A stretch of DNA of 64,000 bases from Streptomyces sp. CGMCC 4.7035 (GTDB lineage: Bacteria > Actinomycetota > Actinomycetes > Streptomycetales > Streptomycetaceae): the NCBI RefSeq assembly GCF_031583065.1, contig NZ_CP134053.1, positions 6,985,001 through 7,049,000 on the forward strand. Direction: 5' to 3'. A program made the translations under genes and the position numbers. The notes under the pieces were generated by a model. The model was given only the letters and a program-made list of their open reading frames with translations, was not told the origin of the DNA and did not search any database. Shown piece by piece: positions 28,603-36,439 of the stretch (the first letter of the stretch is position 1; every line of letters starts with the position of its first letter).

Positions 28603-29070
28603 TCAGATCCCCAGATCCTTGATGATCTTGGCCACGTGCCCCGTCGCCTTCACGTTGTACAGGGCGCGCTCGACCTTGCCCTCCTCGTCCACGACGACCG
28701 TGGAGCGGATGACGCCGACGACCGTCTTGCCGTACAGCTTCTTCTCACCGAAGGCGCCGTAAGCCTCCAGGACCTTCTTGTCGGGGTCGGCGAGAAGGGT
28801 GACCTTCAGGGACTCCTTCTCGCGGAACTTCGCGAGCTTCTCCGGCTTGTCGGGAGAGATGCCGATCACGTCGTAACCGGCGCCCGCGAGCACCTCCAGG
28901 TTGTCCGTGAAGTCGCACGCCTGCTTGGTGCAGCCCGGGGTCAGCGCGGCCGGATAGAAGTACACGATGACCTTGCGGCCCTGGTGGTCGGCCAGGGACA
29001 CCTCGTTGCCGTCGGCGTCCGGCAGGGTGAAGGCGGGGGCGGTGTCGCCGGTCTGGAGTCGCTCGCTCAT
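28603..29070 (-). CDS. bcp: Thiol peroxidase, Bcp/PrxQ type
   Basis: A 155-residue peroxiredoxin with the active-site stretch YPAALTPGCTKQACDF: peroxidatic Cys47 after TPG and the resolving Cys52 five residues later, the atypical two-Cys arrangement of Bcp. The TPGC replaces the more general TxxC core. It reduces H2O2 and organic peroxides using thioredoxin-like donors in the cytoplasm. The ATG at 29070 has GAGG upstream, preferred over 29088. It converges on the PBP gene across a shared terminator. Confidence 0.93.
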   Translation of the reverse strand: MSERLQTGDTAPAFTLPDADGNEVSLADHQGRKVIVYFYPAALTPGCTKQACDFTDNLEVLAGAGYDVIGISPDKPEKLAKFREKESLKVTLLADPDKKVLEAYGAFGEKKLYGKTVVGVIRSTVVVDEEGKVERALYNVKATGHVAKIIKDLGI

Positions 29071-29244
29071 CGGTACCTCACGTGGCAAGGGGCGGGTTTA
29101 CCCCGCCGAGCCTAATCTCCTCCGGGCCGTGACCCAGGGGTGCCGCGGGGTCCGTTCGGCGTGCTCGGCCGGAAGCTGACAGACTGTCGACCACAGAAGA
29201 GGAATTGCGCGGAACACGTCGCAAACGACCACGGAGGAAGCGCG

Positions 29245-29583
29245 GTGGCGGACACGTCGAGCACACCGGACACCAGGACTCCGGCGCAGATCGAGGCGGA
29301 CATCAAGCGCCGCCGCGAAACACTGGCCGAGACGCTCGACGAGATCGGCGTCCGGGTGCACCCGAAGACGATCGTCGGCGACGCCAAGGCCAAGGTCGTC
29401 TCCAACATCGACCACACGTTCGGGCGCGCGTACGTCAGCGCCAACCGGGTCGTCAGCGAGGTGAAGGGGCAGCTGGTCACGGCGGACGGCGCGCCGCGTC
29501 TGGAGCGCATCGTCCCCGTGGCGCTGGTCGTGGTCGGGGTCGTGGGGCTGCTCGCCCTCGGCTCCCGGCGACGCAAGGGCTGA
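29245..29583 (+). CDS. DUF3618 protein
   Basis: A 112-residue protein with the DUF3618 signature: RTPAQIEADIKRRRETLAETLDEIGVRVHPKTI, an amphipathic part, and a C-terminal membrane anchor (VPVALVVVGVVGLLALGSRRRKG). Family members are small actinobacterial membrane proteins of unknown function, often near other envelope genes. The GTG at 29245 has GGAGGAAG at 29232-29239. It is followed by the GroES-like gene 43 bp downstream and may share its transcript. Confidence 0.85.
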   Translation: MADTSSTPDTRTPAQIEADIKRRRETLAETLDEIGVRVHPKTIVGDAKAKVVSNIDHTFGRAYVSANRVVSEVKGQLVTADGAPRLERIVPVALVVVGVVGLLALGSRRRKG

Positions 29584-29626
29584 CCCGGCCGCGCGCGAAG
29601 CCGTCGAAGGCAGGTAGGTTCGGGGC

Positions 29627-29968
29627 GTGAGCGAGAAGACCCACCACGACAAGTTGCCCATCCGGATGCTGCACGACCGCGTGCTCGTGCGGCAGGACGC
29701 CGCCGAGGGCGAGCGCCGCTCCGGCGGCGGCATCCTGATCCCCGCGACCGCGGCCGTCGGCCGACGCCTCGCCTGGGCCGAGGTCGTCGCGGTCGGACAG
29801 AACGTACGGACCGTGGAGCCGGGCGACCGGGTCCTGTACGACCCGGAGGACCGGGCCGAGGTCGAGGTGCGCGGGACCGCGTACGTCCTGATGCGCGAAC
29901 GCGACCTGCACGCCGTGGCGGCGGACCGTTTCGAGGGGTCGGAGGACTCCACGGGCCTCTACCTGTAG
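29627..29968 (+). CDS. GroES-like co-chaperone
   Basis: A 113-residue protein with the Cpn10 fold: PIRMLHDRVLVRQD at the start, a mobile loop replaced by ERRSGGGILIPATA, and VEPGDRVLYDPED. It differs from canonical GroES in lacking the usual KYGGTE motif and in its short C-terminus. The real groES of Streptomyces lies with groEL1 elsewhere, so this is a paralogue of uncertain partner. The GTG at 29627 is the start. A T-rich terminator follows. Confidence 0.85.
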   Translation: MSEKTHHDKLPIRMLHDRVLVRQDAAEGERRSGGGILIPATAAVGRRLAWAEVVAVGQNVRTVEPGDRVLYDPEDRAEVEVRGTAYVLMRERDLHAVAADRFEGSEDSTGLYL

Positions 29969-29981
29969 ATCACCCTGGAAG

Positions 29982-30014
29982 AGGGGCTGGTGACCGTCGT
30001 CACCGGCCCCTTTT
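29982..30014 (+). terminator. Intrinsic terminator with T-run
   Basis: AGGGGCTGGTGAC (29982-29994) and GTCACCGGCCCCT (29999-30011) form a 13-bp stem with one G-C/G-T irregularity and a four-base loop, ending in TTTT at 30011-30014. It ends the DUF3618-GroES-like transcript. Confidence 0.85.
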
Positions 30015-30099
30015 GTCGTGCCTTTCCGTGACTGTCCGACCATCGGTTCGTTACTCCGTACGAGGCTGCGAACGCGCGGCCGAGAGCGGAGGGGAATCG

Positions 30100-30753
30100 A
30101 TGGGGGTCAGCGCGTACACCAAGGAGCGCCTGGAGGAAGCGGTCAGGGCGTCACGGACGTTGTCGGAGGCGTTGGAGAGGCTGGGGGTGGATCCGAGGAG
30201 TTCCAGGCGGCGGTATGTGCTTGAGCGGATGAAAAAGCTGGGGGTGGATGTCTCACACTTCGAGCGCGAGGCGCCGCGCTGGACCAGGGAGGTGCTCCAA
30301 GCGGCGGTTTCGGCATCGACGAACATGTGCGAAGTGCTACGTCATCTCGGGCTTGAGGTCGTCGGCGGGCACCATACGCACATCAGCCGCCGAATCAAGG
30401 CATACGGCATCGACACCTCGCACTTTCAGGTACCGACCCGGCGAGGCAAGCCGTGGCGTCCACGGACACCGGAGGGCTTGCTCGTCGAGCAGCCGACCGC
30501 ACATGCCCGGCGCATCCCGAGTGACCGGCTCAAGTGGGCGATGACCGCCCTGGGCGTCCAGGACCGATGTGCCCTCTGCGGTACGAAGGCAATCTGGCGA
30601 GGTTGTCCGCTCCCCCTAGAGGTCGATCACATCGACGGCAACTGGCGTGACAACCGCATCGAGAACCTCCGGTTCCTCTGCCCCAACTGCCATTCAACAA
30701 CGGATAACTACCGCGGGCGCGGCAAAGGACGCGCCAGGGACGGCGCCGTATGA
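30100..30753 (+). CDS. HNH endonuclease with two N-terminal modules
   Basis: A 217-residue protein. The C-terminal HNH/zinc domain has CALCG, EVDHIDGNWRDNRIENL (catalytic His pair and Asn) and CPNCHS, so two CxxC pairs bind zinc. The N-terminal half is two copies of a roughly 50-residue helix-turn-helix-like module: YTKERLEEAVR...LGVDVSHF and WTREVLQAAVS...YGIDTSHF. Homologues occur in actinophages and actinomycete chromosomes. The ATG at 30100 has GGAGGGG upstream. The stop overlaps the start of a paralogue at 30750. Confidence 0.85.
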   Translation: MGVSAYTKERLEEAVRASRTLSEALERLGVDPRSSRRRYVLERMKKLGVDVSHFEREAPRWTREVLQAAVSASTNMCEVLRHLGLEVVGGHHTHISRRIKAYGIDTSHFQVPTRRGKPWRPRTPEGLLVEQPTAHARRIPSDRLKWAMTALGVQDRCALCGTKAIWRGCPLPLEVDHIDGNWRDNRIENLRFLCPNCHSTTDNYRGRGKGRARDGAV

Positions 30754-31412
30754 GCCGTGGGGTGCGGTACACCCGCGAGCGGTTGACCGAAGCTGCCGCG
30801 CAGTGTTCCGACATCGACGAGGTCATCGCGTTTCTCGGCACCCGGCCGTATGGCAATCTCCGCCGCCATCTCTACCGTCGCTTTGAGCACTTCGGGATCG
30901 ACGTCTCCCACATGCCACGTCGGGGGCGGGCGCATGAGGCCCCCGCCAAACCGGCCGCCGACGAGCTGCGCCGCGCGGTCGAGGAGGCGACATCCATCGC
31001 CGGCGCTCTCCGCGCACTCGGGAAGGAACCCTATAGCGGCCATCTGCGCACTCTGTTCCACACGTGGGTGGCCCAGGACGGTCTCGACATCTCACACTTC
31101 CTGGGGCAGGCGCATCAGCGCGGGAAGCCGGGCGCGGTTCCTGTCAAGCGCCACGAGGACATCCTGGTCCAGCACGACGGCAAGCACCGGACCCGAACCC
31201 ATCTGCTGCGTCGTGCACTCCGCGAAGTCGGTGTGCCTGAGGAGTGCGCCGAGTGCGGTGTCGGCCCTGAATGGCTCGGGAAGCCCATGACACTGGAGGT
31301 CGATCACATCAACGGGGACTGGAGAGACGACCGGCGTGACAACTTGCGCTTGCTGTGCCCCAACTGTCACGCAATCACAAGTACCTGGTGCAGAGGCGGG
31401 CGTCCCATGTAG
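30750..31412 (+). CDS. HNH endonuclease, tandem paralogue
   Basis: A 220-residue protein with the same layout as its upstream neighbour: modules YTRERLTEAAA...FGIDVSHM and ADELRRAVEEA...DGLDISHF, then a zinc/HNH domain with CAECG, EVDHINGDWRDDRRDNL and CPNCHA. Identity with the first protein is strongest in the HNH part. The ATG overlaps the first gene's stop, so the two are translated together. Its stop overlaps the putative -35 of the tRNA-Leu promoter. It could be a homing-type nuclease, a phage remnant, or a defence component; the context does not decide. Confidence 0.85.
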   Translation: MSRGVRYTRERLTEAAAQCSDIDEVIAFLGTRPYGNLRRHLYRRFEHFGIDVSHMPRRGRAHEAPAKPAADELRRAVEEATSIAGALRALGKEPYSGHLRTLFHTWVAQDGLDISHFLGQAHQRGKPGAVPVKRHEDILVQHDGKHRTRTHLLRRALREVGVPEECAECGVGPEWLGKPMTLEVDHINGDWRDDRRDNLRLLCPNCHAITSTWCRGGRPM

Positions 31413-31437
31413 ACGAGCACCTCATCACCGGTAGCAT
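31410..31437 (+). promoter_or_regulatory. Promoter of tRNA-Leu
   Basis: TAGACG (31410-31415) and TAGCAT (31432-31437) are separated by 16 bp, and the tRNA begins 11 bases after the -10. The -35 overlaps the stop codon of the upstream HNH gene. Confidence 0.6.
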
Positions 31438-31447
31438 GGCTTGGCAC

Positions 31448-31531
31448 GCGGCCGTTGCTGAATGGTATAAGCGGAGGTTTTAGGTGCCTCTGGGCTTTTT
31501 GCCCATGTGGGTTCGAGTCCCACCGGCCGCA
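31448..31531 (+). tRNA. tRNA-Leu (anticodon UAG)
   Basis: The 84-base gene folds as a class II tRNA: acceptor stem GCGGCCG/CGGCCGC, anticodon stem GAGGT/GCCTC with loop TTTAGGT (anticodon TAG, reading CUA), a long variable arm (TGGGC...GCCCA), T-arm GTGGG-TTCGAGT-CCCAC and discriminator A. CCA is not encoded. CUA is a rare leucine codon in this GC-rich DNA. No integrase or second copy of the tRNA 3' end is visible in the window. Confidence 0.95.
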
Positions 31532-31584
31532 CGCCTTTGAATCGAAGGTCCACTCGGAACAAGCAGCCGGGTGGACCTTCGTCG

Positions 31585-32187
31585 TCAGCCCAACAGCTCC
31601 CGAACCACCGGCACCAACGCCCGGAACGCCTTCCCCCGGTGGCTGATCGCGTTCTTCTCCTCGGGGGTCAGTTCCGCGCATGTGCGGGTCTCGCCGTCCG
31701 GCTGGAGGATCGGGTCGTAGCCGAAGCCGTTCGTGCCGGACGGGGCATGGCGCAGGGTGCCTCGGAGCTGGCCCTCGACGACCCGTTCCGTGCCGTCCGG
31801 GAGGGCCAGGGCGGCGGCGCAGGCGAAGTGGGCGCCCCGGTGGGCGTCGTCGATGTCCCCGAGCTGGGCCAGGAGCAGGTCCAGGTTGGCCTTGTCGTCG
31901 CCGTGCCTGCCCGCCCAGCGGGCCGAGAAGATGCCGGGGGCGCCGTTCAGGACGTCGACGCACAGGCCCGAGTCGTCCGCCACCGCCGGCAGGCCGGTCG
32001 CCCGGGCCAGGGCATGGGCCTTCAGGAGGGCGTTCTCGGCGAACGTGACGCCCGTTTCCTTGACGTCGGGGATGTCGGGGTAGGCGTCCGCGCCGACCAG
32101 GTCGTGCGGGAGGCCCGCTGCGGCGAGGATCGCCCTGAGTTCGGTGATCTTTCCGGCGTTGCGCGTGGCGAGGATCAGGCGGGTCAT
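31585..32187 (-). CDS. rdgB: XTP/dITP diphosphatase, RdgB/HAM1 family
   Basis: A 200-residue house-cleaning pyrophosphatase. The N-terminal LILATRNAGKITEL loop binds the nucleotide phosphates; VADDSGLCVDVLNGAPGIFSARWAG carries the metal-binding acidic residues, and GTNGFGYDPIL plus SHRGKAF complete the family signature. It hydrolyses deaminated purine triphosphates (dITP, XTP) to monophosphates. The start at 32187 gives the usual length. It is in the same order with rph as in mycobacteria, but a small lipoprotein gene lies between. Confidence 0.93.
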   Translation of the reverse strand: MTRLILATRNAGKITELRAILAAAGLPHDLVGADAYPDIPDVKETGVTFAENALLKAHALARATGLPAVADDSGLCVDVLNGAPGIFSARWAGRHGDDKANLDLLLAQLGDIDDAHRGAHFACAAALALPDGTERVVEGQLRGTLRHAPSGTNGFGYDPILQPDGETRTCAELTPEEKNAISHRGKAFRALVPVVRELLG

Positions 32188-32249
32188 GTCCACCAGTATC
32201 CGTGTGGGGTCGACGCCTGCCTCGGCCCGCCCCCACACCCGACGGCCTC

Positions 32250-32648
32250 CTACGACGTGCACACCTTCGTCAGCTCGCCCGCCGCGTCCGTCACCGGGGC
32301 CACGTCCGGGGTCTTGTCGCCGTTCTTGACGGCGTCGCGGACGTTCGTGACGGCCTTGCGGAGGTCTTCGACCGCCTTGTTGACGTCGACGTTGTCCGTC
32401 TTGTCGCCGATCTTGTCGAGGTTCTTCTCGATGGAGTCGAGGGACTGGTCCGTCTGCGTCGGGTCGTTCGCCGCGTTCTCGACGGCCTGCTGGAGGTCGG
32501 TGACGCTGTCGGCGATGGCGTCGGCGGTCTGTACGCAGTCGATCGCCTTGTTGACGGCGTCGCAGCCCGCGCTCGCCCCCACGGCGGCGAGTACGGCGAC
32601 GGCTGCGAACGCGGCGGTGGCGGTGCGTCGGTGGTGGCGCGCGGCCAT
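32250..32648 (-). CDS. Putative small lipoprotein
   Basis: A 132-residue protein with a basic N-terminus, hydrophobic stretch and lipobox VGASAGC. The mature part is helical and polar (AIADSVTDLQQAVENAAND, NVDVNKAVEDLRKAVTNVRDAVKNG) with three Cys including one at the C-terminus (KVCTS), suggesting a disulfide-linked coiled coil outside the membrane. The ATG at 32648 follows GGGAGGGAAC. It stands between rdgB and rph in the same direction, behind a strong terminator, so it probably has its own promoter. Function unknown. Confidence 0.75.
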   Translation of the reverse strand: MAARHHRRTATAAFAAVAVLAAVGASAGCDAVNKAIDCVQTADAIADSVTDLQQAVENAANDPTQTDQSLDSIEKNLDKIGDKTDNVDVNKAVEDLRKAVTNVRDAVKNGDKTPDVAPVTDAAGELTKVCTS

Positions 32649-32753
32649 GGAACGGTTCCCTCCCCGTGGACGGTGCTGCACTCTGCCGTGGACGCGCCGG
32701 CCGGTCCGGCTCGTCCTACGCGTCGATGGTCGTACGCGTAGATGGTCGTACGC

Positions 32754-32800
32754 GACTGCGGGAGGGCGCGCGGGATTTTCCCGTGCGCCCTCCCGCAGTC
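32754..32800 (-). terminator. Long stem-loop terminator after rph
   Basis: A 16-base arm at 32754-32769 (starting GACTGCGGG) pairs with 32785-32800 (ending CCCGCAGTC), and an inner CGGG-ATTTT-CCCG extends the stem. It lies 92 bp downstream of the leftward rph gene. A 16-bp direct repeat (CGTNGATGGTCGTACG) abuts it at 32721-32753. Confidence 0.78.
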
Positions 32801-32820
32801 GGCTCAGCTGTCGGTTGTCA

Positions 32821-32852
32821 GCTGTGCGGCTGTGCGGCTGTGCGGCTGTGCG
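32821..32852. repeat. Four tandem 8-bp units GCTGTGCG
   Basis: Four exact copies of GCTGTGCG lie between the rph stop and its terminator. The sequence is noncoding; the repeat may have grown by slippage. Confidence 0.85.
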
Positions 32853-32891
32853 GCTACTTCTGTCTTCCACCTCTAAGAACGTCGGTTCGCC

Positions 32892-33623
32892 TTACTCGGT
32901 TGCCTCCAGCGCCGCGCGCTGGATCGCCGCGAGTTCGTCGCAGCCCGCGACCGCCAGGTCGAGGAGGGCGTTCAGCTCCTTGCGGTCGAACGGCGTCGCC
33001 TCCGCCGTGCCCTGCACCTCCACGAAGCGGCCGTCGCCGGTGCAGACGACGTTCATGTCGGTCTCGGCCCGGACGTCCTCCTCGTAGCAGAGGTCCAGGA
33101 GCGGTACGCCGTCGACGATGCCCACGGAGACGGCCGAGACCGTGCCGGTCAGCGGCTGCCGGCCCGCCTTCACCAGCTTCTTGCGCTGTGCCCAGGCGAC
33201 CGCGTCCGCGAGCGCCACGTACGCGCCGGTGATCGCGGCGGTGCGGGTGCCGCCGTCGGCCTGGAGCACGTCGCAGTCGAGGACGATCGTGTTCTCGCCG
33301 AGCGCCTTGTAGTCGACGACGGCGCGCAGGGAGCGGCCGATGAGCCGGCTGATCTCGTGCGTACGGCCGCCGATCTTGCCCTTGACGGACTCGCGGTCGC
33401 CGCGGGTGTTGGTGGAGCGGGGCAGCATGGAGTACTCCGCGGTGACCCAGCCCTCTCCGCTGCCCTTGCGCCAGCGCGGGACGCCCTCGGTGACGGAGGC
33501 GGTGCAGAAGACCTTCGTGTCGCCGAAGGAGACGAGGACGGAGCCCTCGGCGTGCTTGCTCCACCCGCGCTCGATGGTGATGGGGCGGAGCTGTTCGGGG
33601 GTGCGGCCGTCGATTCGAGACAT
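32892..33623 (-). CDS. rph: Ribonuclease PH
   Basis: A 243-residue phosphorolytic 3'-5' exoribonuclease that trims tRNA precursors. Family hallmarks are [24 protein letters not shown] at the N-terminus, [25 protein letters not shown], the [15 protein letters not shown] phosphate-binding region and [18 protein letters not shown]. The start is MSRIDGR at 33623. It sits in the conserved MBL-rph-rdgB order known from actinobacteria, here interrupted by the PTS genes. Confidence 0.95.
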   Translation of the reverse strand: MSRIDGRTPEQLRPITIERGWSKHAEGSVLVSFGDTKVFCTASVTEGVPRWRKGSGEGWVTAEYSMLPRSTNTRGDRESVKGKIGGRTHEISRLIGRSLRAVVDYKALGENTIVLDCDVLQADGGTRTAAITGAYVALADAVAWAQRKKLVKAGRQPLTGTVSAVSVGIVDGVPLLDLCYEEDVRAETDMNVVCTGDGRFVEVQGTAEATPFDRKELNALLDLAVAGCDELAAIQRAALEATE

Positions 33624-33643
33624 GGCCCTGAGCCTAGCCGCAT

Positions 33644-33687
33644 ACGGGGAAGGGGCCCCTTCCACGGTGGGTCAGGGCCCCTTCCCG
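33644..33687 (-). terminator. Stem-loop terminator after nagF
   Basis: GGGAAGGGGCCC (33644-33655) pairs with GGGCCCCTTCCC (33676-33687). It lies 34 bp downstream of nagF and upstream of the rph start, so it separates the two leftward units. Confidence 0.65.
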
Positions 33688-33720
33688 GGCGGCGCGCGGA
33701 CCCGGTCGGGTCCTGGCGCC

Positions 33721-33954
33721 TCACATCATGTCTTCGATCTCCGCCGCGATCGGGTCCGCGTCCGTGCCGATGACGACCTGGATGGCGGTGCCCATCTTGA
33801 CGACGCCGTGGGCGCCTGCGGCCTTCAGGGCGGCCTCGTCGACCAGCGAGGGGTCGTTGACCTCGGTGCGGAGCCGGGTGATGCAGCCCTCGATCTCGTC
33901 GATGTTGTCGATGCCGCCGAGCCCGGCGACGATCTTCTCAGCCTTGCTGGCCAT
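33721..33954 (-). CDS. nagF: PTS EIIB component, N-acetylglucosamine type
   Basis: A 77-residue free-standing EIIB of the glucose superfamily. The phosphorylation site is Cys24 in IEGCITRLRTEV, the standard motif. It passes phosphate from EIIA to sugar bound to the EIIC permease encoded divergently at 34293. The intergenic region has three DasR-like operator sites, as expected for the Streptomyces GlcNAc PTS. The full phosphorelay also needs EI, HPr and EIIA from other loci. The symbol is by analogy with S. coelicolor. Confidence 0.9.
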   Translation of the reverse strand: MASKAEKIVAGLGGIDNIDEIEGCITRLRTEVNDPSLVDEAALKAAGAHGVVKMGTAIQVVIGTDADPIAAEIEDMM

Positions 33955-33991
33955 GTGGTGTCTCCCTGATCAGAACCGCCTTGTCGCAGTG

Positions 33992-34007
33992 ACTGGTCTA
34001 CACCACC
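33992..34007. promoter_or_regulatory. DasR-responsive element (dre) upstream of nagF
   Basis: ACTGGTCTACACCACC matches the 16-bp dre consensus ACTGGTCTAGACCACT at 13 positions. It lies 38 bp before nagF. The GntR-type repressor DasR is released by glucosamine-6-phosphate (established knowledge), linking chitin/GlcNAc uptake to control here. Confidence 0.85.
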
Positions 34008-34183
34008 CAGGGATCCGTCGACAATCCCGCCACGAGGGCACGGCAGTGCGATGTGTCACGATTCGCCCGCGAGTACCCCTTGGAACACCGGTCCGAGCTT
34101 CTTTGTGACGAATGCGGCATTGATCCCCGCATGCCGGATGCCACAGAATTCACGGGTTCCTTATCCCCGCACGCCGTGCTACA

Positions 34184-34212
34184 ACAGGTCTACACCAGTG
34201 GTGTAGACCACA
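34184..34212. promoter_or_regulatory. Overlapping pair of dre sites upstream of nagE
   Basis: ACAGGTCTACACCAGT (34184-34199) and AGTGGTGTAGACCACA (34197-34212) are two DasR-like sites fused into one large perfect palindrome, GGTCTACACC-AGT-GGTGTAGACC (34187-34209). The site is 81 bp before the nagE start. Two adjacent half-overlapping sites could allow cooperative or side-by-side DasR binding. Confidence 0.85.
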
Positions 34213-34292
34213 CGGGTGCTGTTGACCCCTCACTCCCCTTTTCCTGCTTCACCCTTCCCGTCCCCCGGCAGCATCCGGCACATGGAGGAACT

Positions 34293-35546
34293 ATGAGCAC
34301 CGCCACCGCGACCACGGCGGCCCCCGCGAAGAAGCGGGGATCCGGTCTGTTCCAGGGCCTACAGAAGATCGGCCGCAGTCTCCAGCTCCCGATCGCCGTG
34401 CTGCCGGCGGCGGGCATCATGGTCCGGCTCGGCCAGGACGACATCTTCGGCAAGGACGGCCTCGGCTGGGACAAGGTCGCCGCCGTGTTCAACGCCGCCG
34501 GCGGTGCCATCACCGGCAGCCTGCCGATGCTCTTCTGCATAGGCGTCGCAATCGGCTTCGCCAAGAAGTCGGACGGCTCCACCGCCCTGGCCGCGCTGGT
34601 CGGCTTCCTCGTCTACAGCAAGGTGCTCGAGGCGTTCCCCCTGACCGAGGAGCACATCGAGAAGGGCAAGATCGTCGCGGCGACCTACAACAACCCGGGT
34701 GTCCTCGGCGGCATCATCATGGGTCTGCTGTCGGCCGTGATGTGGCAGCGCTACCACCGCACCAAGCTGGTCGACTGGCTCGGCTTCTTCAACGGCCGCC
34801 GTCTGGTGCCGATCCTGATGGCCTTCGTCGGCGCCCTCGTGGGCGTCTTCTTCAGCCTGCTCTGGGAGCCCATCGGAAACGGCATCACCGACTTCGGCGA
34901 GTGGATGACCGGCCTCGGCGCCACCGGCTCGGCCCTCTTCGGCCTCGTCAACCGTGCCCTCATCCCGATCGGCATGCACCAGTTCGTGAACACCGTGGCG
35001 TGGTTCCAGCTCGGCACGTTCAAGGACAGCGCGGGCCAGGTCTTCACCGGCGACTACAGCCGCTTCCTGCACGGCGACCCGACCGCCGGTATGTTCATGT
35101 CCGGCTTCTTCCCGATCATGATGTTCGGCCTGCCTGCCGCGGCCCTCGCCATCGCGCACTGTGCCCGGCCCGAGCGCCGCAAGGTCGTCACGGGCATGAT
35201 GATCTCGCTGGCGCTGACCTCCTTCGTCACCGGCGTGACTGAGCCGATCGAGTTCTCGTTCATGTTCATCGCCCCGGCCCTGTACGTGGTCCACGCGGCC
35301 CTGACCGCCGTGTCGATGGCCGTCACCTGGGGGCTGGGTGTCCACGCGGGCTTCAACTTCTCCGCGGGCGCGATCGACTACGCCCTCAACTGGAACCTGG
35401 CCACGAAGCCCTGGTTGATCATCCCCATCGGCCTGGTCTTCGGGGCGATCTACTACTTCGTCTTCCGCTTCGCGATCATCAGGTTCAACCTGCCCACCCC
35501 GGGCCGCGAGCCCGAGGAGGAGGTGGAGGACCTCACCAAGGCGTGA
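34293..35546 (+). CDS. nagE: PTS EIIC permease, N-acetylglucosamine type
   Basis: A 417-residue membrane permease of the glucose/GlcNAc EIIC family with about ten helices. Visible signatures are LQLPIAVLPAAGIMVRLGQ at the start, GMHQFVNTVAWFQLG and the sugar-binding GVTEPIEFSFMF motif. There is no fused EIIA or EIIB; the EIIB is nagF next door. ATG 34293 has GGAGG upstream. S. coelicolor has two adjacent EIIC genes here (nagE1, nagE2); only one is present. It is probably repressed by DasR. Confidence 0.92.
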   Translation: MSTATATTAAPAKKRGSGLFQGLQKIGRSLQLPIAVLPAAGIMVRLGQDDIFGKDGLGWDKVAAVFNAAGGAITGSLPMLFCIGVAIGFAKKSDGSTALAALVGFLVYSKVLEAFPLTEEHIEKGKIVAATYNNPGVLGGIIMGLLSAVMWQRYHRTKLVDWLGFFNGRRLVPILMAFVGALVGVFFSLLWEPIGNGITDFGEWMTGLGATGSALFGLVNRALIPIGMHQFVNTVAWFQLGTFKDSAGQVFTGDYSRFLHGDPTAGMFMSGFFPIMMFGLPAAALAIAHCARPERRKVVTGMMISLALTSFVTGVTEPIEFSFMFIAPALYVVHAALTAVSMAVTWGLGVHAGFNFSAGAIDYALNWNLATKPWLIIPIGLVFGAIYYFVFRFAIIRFNLPTPGREPEEEVEDLTKA

Positions 35547-35563
35547 GCAGCTCCCCCGCGCAC

Positions 35564-35605
35564 GCGAAGGCCCCGGAACCCGTCGTGAGGTTCCGGGGCC
35601 TTCGC
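35564..35605 (+). terminator. Strong stem-loop terminator after nagE
   Basis: A 17-base arm at 35564-35580 (GCGAAGGCC...) pairs perfectly with 35589-35605 (...GGCCTTCGC) around an eight-base loop. Confidence 0.85.
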
Positions 35606-35625
35606 ATGTCCAGGGGGCCGACTCC

Positions 35626-35702
35626 CCGTACGACAGAGCGCGTCAGCTCTCGTACGACACAGCACGTCGGCTCTCGTACGACAGGGCTAGATCTCGTACG
35701 AC
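35626..35702. repeat. Tandem repeat duplicating the 3' end of the MBL gene
   Basis: Four units beginning CTCGTACGACA (or CCGTACGAC in the first) start at about 35625, 35649, 35673 and 35693. The rightmost unit is the coding end of the leftward MBL gene (codons for VSYEI and the stop at 35687-35689); the others continue past the stop. Unit length is 20-24 bp. Confidence 0.8.
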
Positions 35703-36439
35703 ACCCGAGGCGCTGCCAGGTCCACCGGCCCCGCGAACACCGCGCGGGCGTCCGTCAGGTTGGCCTGGGGGTCCGTCCACGGCGGGATGTGGGTGAGGAC
35801 CAGGCGGCGGGCTCCGGCGCGGGTGGCCGCCTCGCCGGCCTCGCGGCCGTTGAGGTGGAGGTCCGGGATGTTCTCCTTGCCGTGGGTGAACGCGGCCTCG
35901 CACAGGAACAGGTCCGTGTCGCGGGCCAGTTCGACCAGCGCCTCGCACACCCCGGTGTCGCCGGAGTACGTGAGCGACCTGCCGCCGTGCTCGACGCGGA
36001 TGCCGTACGCCTCCACGGGGTGGCGCACGCGTTCCGTGTGGACGGTGAAGGGGCCGATCTCGAACGTGCCCGGCTTGACCGTGTGGAAGTCGAAGACCTC
36101 GCTCATCGAGGAGGCCGAGGGAGTGTCGGCGTAGGCGGTGGTGAGGCGCTGTTCGGTGCCCTCCGGGCCGTAGACCGGGATCGGCTCGCAGCGGCCGCCC
36201 TCGTGGCGGTAGTAGCGCGCGACGAAGTACGCGCACATGTCGATGCAGTGGTCGGCGTGCAGATGGCTGAGGAAGATCGCGTCGAGGTCGTAGAGACCGC
36301 AGTGGCGCTGCAGCTCGCCCAGGGCGCCATTGCCCATGTCGAGAAGCAGCCGGAAGCCGTCGGCCTCGACGAGGTAGCTCGAGCAGGCCGATTCCGCGGA
36401 CGGGAACGACCCCGAGCAGCCGACGACGGTGAGCTTCAT
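35687..36439 (-). CDS. MBL-fold hydrolase, cyclic-nucleotide phosphodiesterase-like
   Basis: A 250-residue metallo-beta-lactamase-fold protein. Metal ligands are SHLHADHC (HxHxDH), His in the ERVRHPVEAY segment, Asp in YSGDTG, and His in LVLTHIPPW. The fold is the RNase Z-like/phosphodiesterase branch. It holds the position of M. tuberculosis Rv1339 next to rph, which has been reported as an atypical cAMP phosphodiesterase; that role here is inferred from synteny. The start is MKLTVVGCSGS. The 3' end is tandemly duplicated. Confidence 0.88.
   Translation of the reverse strand: MKLTVVGCSGSFPSAESACSSYLVEADGFRLLLDMGNGALGELQRHCGLYDLDAIFLSHLHADHCIDMCAYFVARYYRHEGGRCEPIPVYGPEGTEQRLTTAYADTPSASSMSEVFDFHTVKPGTFEIGPFTVHTERVRHPVEAYGIRVEHGGRSLTYSGDTGVCEALVELARDTDLFLCEAAFTHGKENIPDLHLNGREAGEAATRAGARRLVLTHIPPWTDPQANLTDARAVFAGPVDLAAPRVSYEI

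Noticed and set aside
31448..31584. Possible prophage or genomic-island attachment site at tRNA-Leu
   Set aside because: No integrase and no second copy of the tRNA 3' end are visible; the flanking genes are conserved housekeeping genes on one side and the HNH pair on the other.
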